DNA of 64,000 nucleotides from assembly GCA_004123355.1 (NCBI GenBank), contig SCHM01000001.1, positions 10,798,193 to 10,862,192 of the forward strand, in the 5' to 3' direction. Position numbers and translations under genes: made by a program. Below, one piece after another: positions 59,457-64,000 of the stretch; positions within the stretch are counted from its first letter, which is position 1; each line of letters begins with the position of its first letter. Below the pieces are notes generated by a model. That model had not been told where the DNA came from and did no database searches. It worked only from the letters and a program-made list of their open reading frames with translations. The DNA comes from Amphirosellinia nigrospora. Lineage: Eukaryota > Ascomycota > Sordariomycetes > Xylariales > Xylariaceae.

Positions 59457-60408
59457 GTCGACAGAATGATCTATAGGATCTATAAGTTGTTCGGCCCGTC
59501 AATGGTAGACAATAATAGAAAGGGTGCATGGAAGTAATCCTAATCGTCGACTGAGTAGGATATACGATCTGGGTGCTCGTGTTTTAAAAGGTAAGGTACC
59601 TAGGCTCGAAGATACTCTTTAAGAAGAACTCACGCTGCTTAATTACCTACCTCTTGTACATTGCTAATGAAGCATGGTAGCGGCATGAGCTACCCCGCGC
59701 AGTGTGTGTTGTTCCACCCACTTAAAACCTAGTAGATGCAACCAGATCCCAGCACCAACCACGGTACTTACGACCTTTACGACTCGATGATCAGATCCGC
59801 AGCATAAACTTCCAAGATAAGGTTCCCGGGCCAATGCTAGATACTTACTTATGCTTTCAGCGTTGCCCTTGTTTGCAGGGCAACAGCAGATAGCAAGAGG
59901 TATTTTAGCTTATATTAGCCTTGAAGACTAACCGAAATGGGATTCATGATATCTCGCTCTGCTTTTCCTCCTTACTCTTATTCCCCCTCAACAATTCAAA
60001 CAGTTATGACTACTTTGGGAATACATGTTTCTAGGCACGAATAGTACCTGGGTAGAGTGCTTCCTATGATTTACCTACGTATCCAGTAACTCTAATAAAA
60101 GTCAATACAGTTACCTAGTGTATGATGTAGGTAGGCGAGTCGTAGTAGTATGCACTATCGATGTTGTTATTCTCTATCGAAACGGGATAGCCACCGATAT
60201 ACCAGGCCCAACTGCGAGGTCTTATGTTATGGGTTTACCACCCTATTGAGGCTTGGCTGCGCTTGTCAATCCACGACAGTAATGACACTTTCGATATGAC
60301 GTCTTGCGCAGCATTCGAGTTAGCATGTCGAGATGAAAGGTACTAAGCGTTGTGTACCGATGCAGCACCGATGCCGCATAATTTATTCCGCGAGCTTGGC
60401 CCAGCTAG
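59457..60408. other. Intergenic region
   Basis: Between two minus-strand genes. Holds the amidohydrolase promoter and the get3 3' UTR. A short GTAGGTAGG run lies near 60128-60136. Nothing else. Confidence 0.35.
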
Positions 60409-61534
60409 TCATCCCAGCCGGGTCATTCTTTGTATCCTCTGAGCATCACTCGGGGGTGTATAAGGATGAATCAACATGTCGCTGAATGTCTCTAGCCTTT
60501 CTTTGCCTCGGACCTCTTCCGTTAATAGTGGCATCCGAACCACGTTGAATTCGTCGTATAACTCCTCAATTTGATCAAGGTACTTCTTTTGCATCTTCCG
60601 TCTCGCGTTGCACTGTTCGCAGTTGCTTCCCTGCTTGGGGAACAGCAGTTGATTGACAACGATGCAATGCGTGTCGATGCCGTACCCACCCAGCTCCTGA
60701 ATCATTCGTTCTGTCTCATACAAGCTAAGGAACTCGGCTATGCACACGCACACGAATGTGGTGAGATTCTCATCCTTGAACTGCGTGTTGACCTCTGAGA
60801 TTGTCTGACGCAACCCTTCCAATTTTTCCATCATTTCGTTCAGGTTCTGTCCATTGGGTAATTGGCCTTGGGAGCCGAGGAAACCGTTTAGCAGGGGGCC
60901 GTACTGGTTGGATAGCTGGGATACCTTGGCCAAAGCCTTTTCAAGGACAGAGGGGAACTGGAGGAAGCGCAATGTGTGGCCAGTGGGCGCCGTATCAAAG
61001 ACGATGACTTCGTAGGATAGGGACTTGACTTGCTTTAGAACTTCGGCAAAGGACATCGCTTCGTCTATACCGGGTATCTGGGGACAAAATCGTCAGCCAC
61101 TCAAAGATCTTGACAAAGATCTTGACGTCTTATAGTAGTTTCCCAGCACGTACAGCAAAGGCCAGATCTTGCATCATGCCCCCCATGCCACCCATCGCAT
61201 CCGCCTCCTCTCCCTGGCCTGCCAGAAGATCTTGTATGCTGCCATTCGGGTCGATTTCCATAGCGCTAAGGTTTGTGAAGCCATCGATTAGCCGCGCCTC
61301 CTTGCCGAACTTTTGCGAGAAGGCATCCGATAAGTTGTGCGCCGGGTCGGTGGAGATGAGCAGAACGGAGCGGCGGAATTTGGCAAGTTGGATGGCTAAG
61401 GAACACGACGTCGTTGTCTTGCCTACACCGCCCTTACCGCCAACGAAGATCCAACGCAGCGTCTTCTGGTCGAGGATAGACTGTAGTGTTGGCTCGAAGA
61501 CGTCATCGTCAGCCGAAAGCACAGCTGCAGACAT
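60409..61534 (-). CDS. GET3: ATPase Get3 (ArsA/TRC40 family)
   Basis: Cytosolic homodimeric ATPase that delivers tail-anchored proteins to the ER membrane receptor Get1/Get2. Exons on minus: 61154-61534 and 60409-61077, intron 76 nt (gtacgt...ccccag, phase 0), 349 residues, the usual Get3 length, no frame break. Motifs: deviant P-loop [15 protein letters not shown] near residue 30, switch [11 protein letters not shown], the methionine-rich client-binding loop [11 protein letters not shown], switch [18 protein letters not shown], the A-loop [10 protein letters not shown], and the zinc-binding CxxC in [10 protein letters not shown] that bridges the dimer. ATG 61534 ([11 protein letters not shown]) is chosen by homology; the frame remains open further upstream in leader sequence. 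Confidence 0.95.
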
Positions 61535-63156
61535 GGCGGGCGGTGGGCGGCGAATGGGTAATCTGGCGGATGGCGGTTGGCGGGTGCAGAATAGGAAGGG
61601 CAATAGCTGAGGTGGCAGAGAGACTCGGATGGTAGATACTTTAGGTATCGCGATAATAAATGTGATGTGCCAAAACGGGATGCATAGAATCCAAAAGACG
61701 AATGGAATCACCACGCTACTTCGGATGCCCCGCGGACGCCCCAACAGTGGTGGCGGGGCTGGCAGCCGCTGGTCTGAAATGGTCCGTGCCCAACCGACCT
61801 CAACTGACAACTCGTCACCTTGCTAAAGAGCTAAAGAGTACCTATGGATCTCTTAGGTACAGAACGAACCCCCCAGGTATTCTTTCATACATAATCCATC
61901 CTCATCTCGTTGGCCCCCAAGTCGCCGCCATAACCTTAATATGGACAGCCTAACCTCATCCCTATAACGCGGTCGTCTAATGGTAGATATACGAGATACA
62001 CAGCCCAAGTAGGTAGCCAAAGTCGCATTGAAAGTTTAGGAGCGCAGGACCATATCTCCCCAGGTCCCTAGGTCCCTGTCCCCGAGGTGAGACTAGGTAA
62101 TAATGTACCGTACCTACTCTGCATGTAGGATGCTGATCAGCCGAGCAGCTCTGCATTGCGTCGTTATCACCTCAGACCCCAAACATTACCTTGAATCGTC
62201 TCTGGGGTCGAATGCAAATCGGCGTTCACAATAACACTGTTGAATATATACTACGATATTTTCTTGCGGAGAAGAATTCATGGCGGAGAACACCCGTAAC
62301 GGTACGCGTGTAACTTAGGTGACTACCTAGAACTAGAACCGAAATTATCTAAGTAGGTAGGCATCTAAATATATGCTATTCTTATGCCAGCTTTACGTCG
62401 TAGGTATCATGCCGTCCAGACCGTCTATCTTTCAAAAAAGCACCAACCCGACGGATGAGGGCACACATGTCAAGCCACCCCCAAAATTAGACGAACAATG
62501 TGTTTACAAGAAAAGGCGGTCAACAACGAATACAACGAATGATGGTTTACGACAGCCACCAAGATAAAATAAGAGTGGCAAGTTCCAAGTACATGTAGAG
62601 GAGTCCGAATTCTTTCTAGACTCGCAATGCAGCCAGTAGGCCAGTAGGTAGGCTGGGCATGTGCATTGCATGACAGTGCTAAAAATAGGTAGAGGGCATA
62701 TCTTGCGATAGCAGTACCCGGGCATCTGCCCCTCACTAAGGTATGTACGGTATGTACCTCTAGAGCTTCAATGAAGTGGGGCGGGGTAGCACTCTCACAC
62801 CGATCTACCTAAAGTATCGATGAGTCCACTACTTTACTAGCATCATTTCCAAGGTCTCTTTGCTCGTCGGCCGGCCGCTCCCGAAAAGGGTATAAGTCTA
62901 GTAGGTATATATGCCTCGTCTGCGAACCAGCCTGTCAAACTAAGGTAGACTGCCTTAAATTGGTGTATTGGCACCTTGAAGGCTCATACGTGCCACCATC
63001 TCCTTCCCACGTTGCAACGCTCGATCCAAACCACAAGGCAGAAAGATCCGATTTCTCGAGAATCTACACACATAGGCGTCGAAGCTTCCCATCCCCAATC
63101 CAAACACTCATTACCTATCTCGAGCACGCCGATCCGCATAGCGAGACGCCGAGGCC
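61535..63156. other. Divergent promoter region of get3 and the HIU hydrolase gene
   Basis: Long divergent spacer. Several TAGGTA-type motifs (about 61835-61860, 62330-62365, 62640-62700). A stretch near 61970 (gcggtcgtctaatggta) recalls a tRNA D-arm but has no B box or acceptor pairing. No gene supported. Confidence 0.4.
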
Positions 63157-63549
63157 ATGGCCGGCGAGAAGGATCCTATAACCTGCCACGTGCTCGATAC
63201 GTCGGTAGGCAAGCCGGCAAAGGGAGTTCGTGTAAAGTTAGAGGGCGGTCACGCGCCTCTCAAGACCTTCGAGTCGCAGACCGACGACGACGGCCGCATC
63301 AAAGCATGGTTACCATACAGCAGTGCACACGAGGCCGGCGATGTGCCCACTTATGTGCTTGAAGACGTGCTGTCCGAGGTTGACGACAAATCAACGTGGA
63401 CCCTGCGCTTCGATACCGGCTCTTACTTCGGCGAGGGGAACACTTTCTTCCCTGAAGTTGTCGTCACGTTCGTTGTTGATAAGAGTCAGCACTATCATGT
63501 TCCGCTGCTGCTTTCACCCTACTCCTACAGCACCTACCGGGGGAGCTAG
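63157..63549 (+). CDS. 5-hydroxyisourate hydrolase (transthyretin-like)
   Basis: Second enzyme of the uricase branch of purine breakdown: converts 5-hydroxyisourate to OHCU. Intronless, 130 residues, a normal length. Family blocks in order: ITCHVLDTSVGKPAKGVRVKLE at the N-terminus (catalytic His in CHVLD), QTDDDGRIKAW with the catalytic Arg, FDTGSYFGEGNTFFPEVVVTF, and the hallmark C-terminus HYHVPLLLSPYSYSTYRGS. The ATG at 63157 sits in gccATGgc context and begins MAGEKDPITCHVLD. There is no evident peroxisomal signal, as the natural end is YRGS. It is divergent from get3, with no other purine gene in the window. Confidence 0.95.
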   Translation: MAGEKDPITCHVLDTSVGKPAKGVRVKLEGGHAPLKTFESQTDDDGRIKAWLPYSSAHEAGDVPTYVLEDVLSEVDDKSTWTLRFDTGSYFGEGNTFFPEVVVTFVVDKSQHYHVPLLLSPYSYSTYRGS

Positions 63550-64000
63550 GTATACGGGTCAAGCTGCAAAAGAAAAATTCGCCCTACCATCGCAGTACCA
63601 AGGCATGGGGAGTCGGATAAGTAGGTGGCGAGGGCTAAGTCACGCAGTTTCCAGAACCTATAATTCATACAACCAGGCTTCTTTATGTCCATGACCTTAC
63701 TATGAAGAAACTCATCTATGGAATTGAGCTCATAGTGGTTGGTCATATCTTTCACGCTGTTAATTTGTTTAGCGAATACAAATCTGATTATAATCACGCC
63801 TTACAGCGGACATCTTTCAAAGGGACACTAAAACCGAGTGATTTCTTGCTAAATAGGGTCGGCTGCGCCAGTAACCCCCTGTGTCATTCTTCAAATGCCT
63901 CTCTTTTTGCTGCCTAAGTAGTTTATATCTGTTTCAAATGTCGTCTAGGATGAAACCACAGTTGAACAAGTAAAAGGTCTAGTCTTTATTGACACCGAGC
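63550..64000. other. 3' flank of the HIU hydrolase gene
   Basis: Short frames only; probable 3' UTR and terminator, then unassigned sequence to the window edge. Confidence 0.35.

Noticed and set aside
61967-61990. tRNA gene
   Set aside because: Only a D-arm-like stretch; no T-arm B box, no anticodon stem and no acceptor pairing within 80 nt.

Overview
The window looks like nuclear chromosomal DNA of a filamentous ascomycete (Pezizomycotina, probably a Sordariomycete; no finer call is possible by eye). The reasons are the gene set (Mediator Med1, Rtf1, Coq7, Get3, a Spo14-type phospholipase D, a Zn2Cys6 factor with a fungal_trans domain, NmrA-like and YCR023C-like MFS proteins), short introns of about 50-150 nt with gtaagt-type donors and ctaac/ctgac branch sites, independently oriented monocistronic genes and many TAGGTA-type tetranucleotide repeats. 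No tRNA, rRNA, CRISPR array, biosynthetic gene cluster or clear transposon was seen.

Layout. 0.9-12.9 kb: med1 (+), a 90-aa conserved protein (-), a 262-aa conserved protein (+), an NmrA/isoflavone-reductase-like protein (-), and a patatin-like protein whose nucleophile serine is glycine (-). 13.9-21.6 kb: a many-exon gene of unknown family with a split HExxH zinc motif (+), and an 11-exon MFS transporter (+). 22.4-28.1 kb: phospholipase D (+). 29.4-43.3 kb: a coiled-coil protein (-), a Rieske/AIF-type flavoprotein (-), a Zn2Cys6 factor (-), rtf1 (-), coq7 (+). 44.1-47.8 kb: a GNAT acetyltransferase and a secreted SGNH esterase (both +). 47.8-53.5 kb is gene-poor, with one small conserved protein. 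53.6-63.5 kb: a kinase-like protein (-), a membrane-anchored Ser/Thr-rich protein (+), an amidohydrolase (-), get3 (-), and 5-hydroxyisourate hydrolase (+).

Two features stand out. First, introns in three unrelated genes (MFS, GNAT, kinase-like) share one sequence; two of them are both 146 nt and about 87% identical without gaps. They look like introner-like elements, that is, introns that have multiplied. Second, most conserved genes read across frames with the protein homology continuing on both sides of a missing base, usually in a C, G, A or T run. Genes without long runs are intact. I read this as assembly error, not pseudogenisation, and models below are given as spans that cross these points.

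The genes are mostly unlinked housekeeping functions: transcription (Med1, Rtf1, Zn2Cys6), membrane lipid signalling (PLD, patatin-like), quinone and redox metabolism (Coq7, AIF-like), tail-anchored protein insertion (Get3) and purine breakdown (HIU hydrolase).
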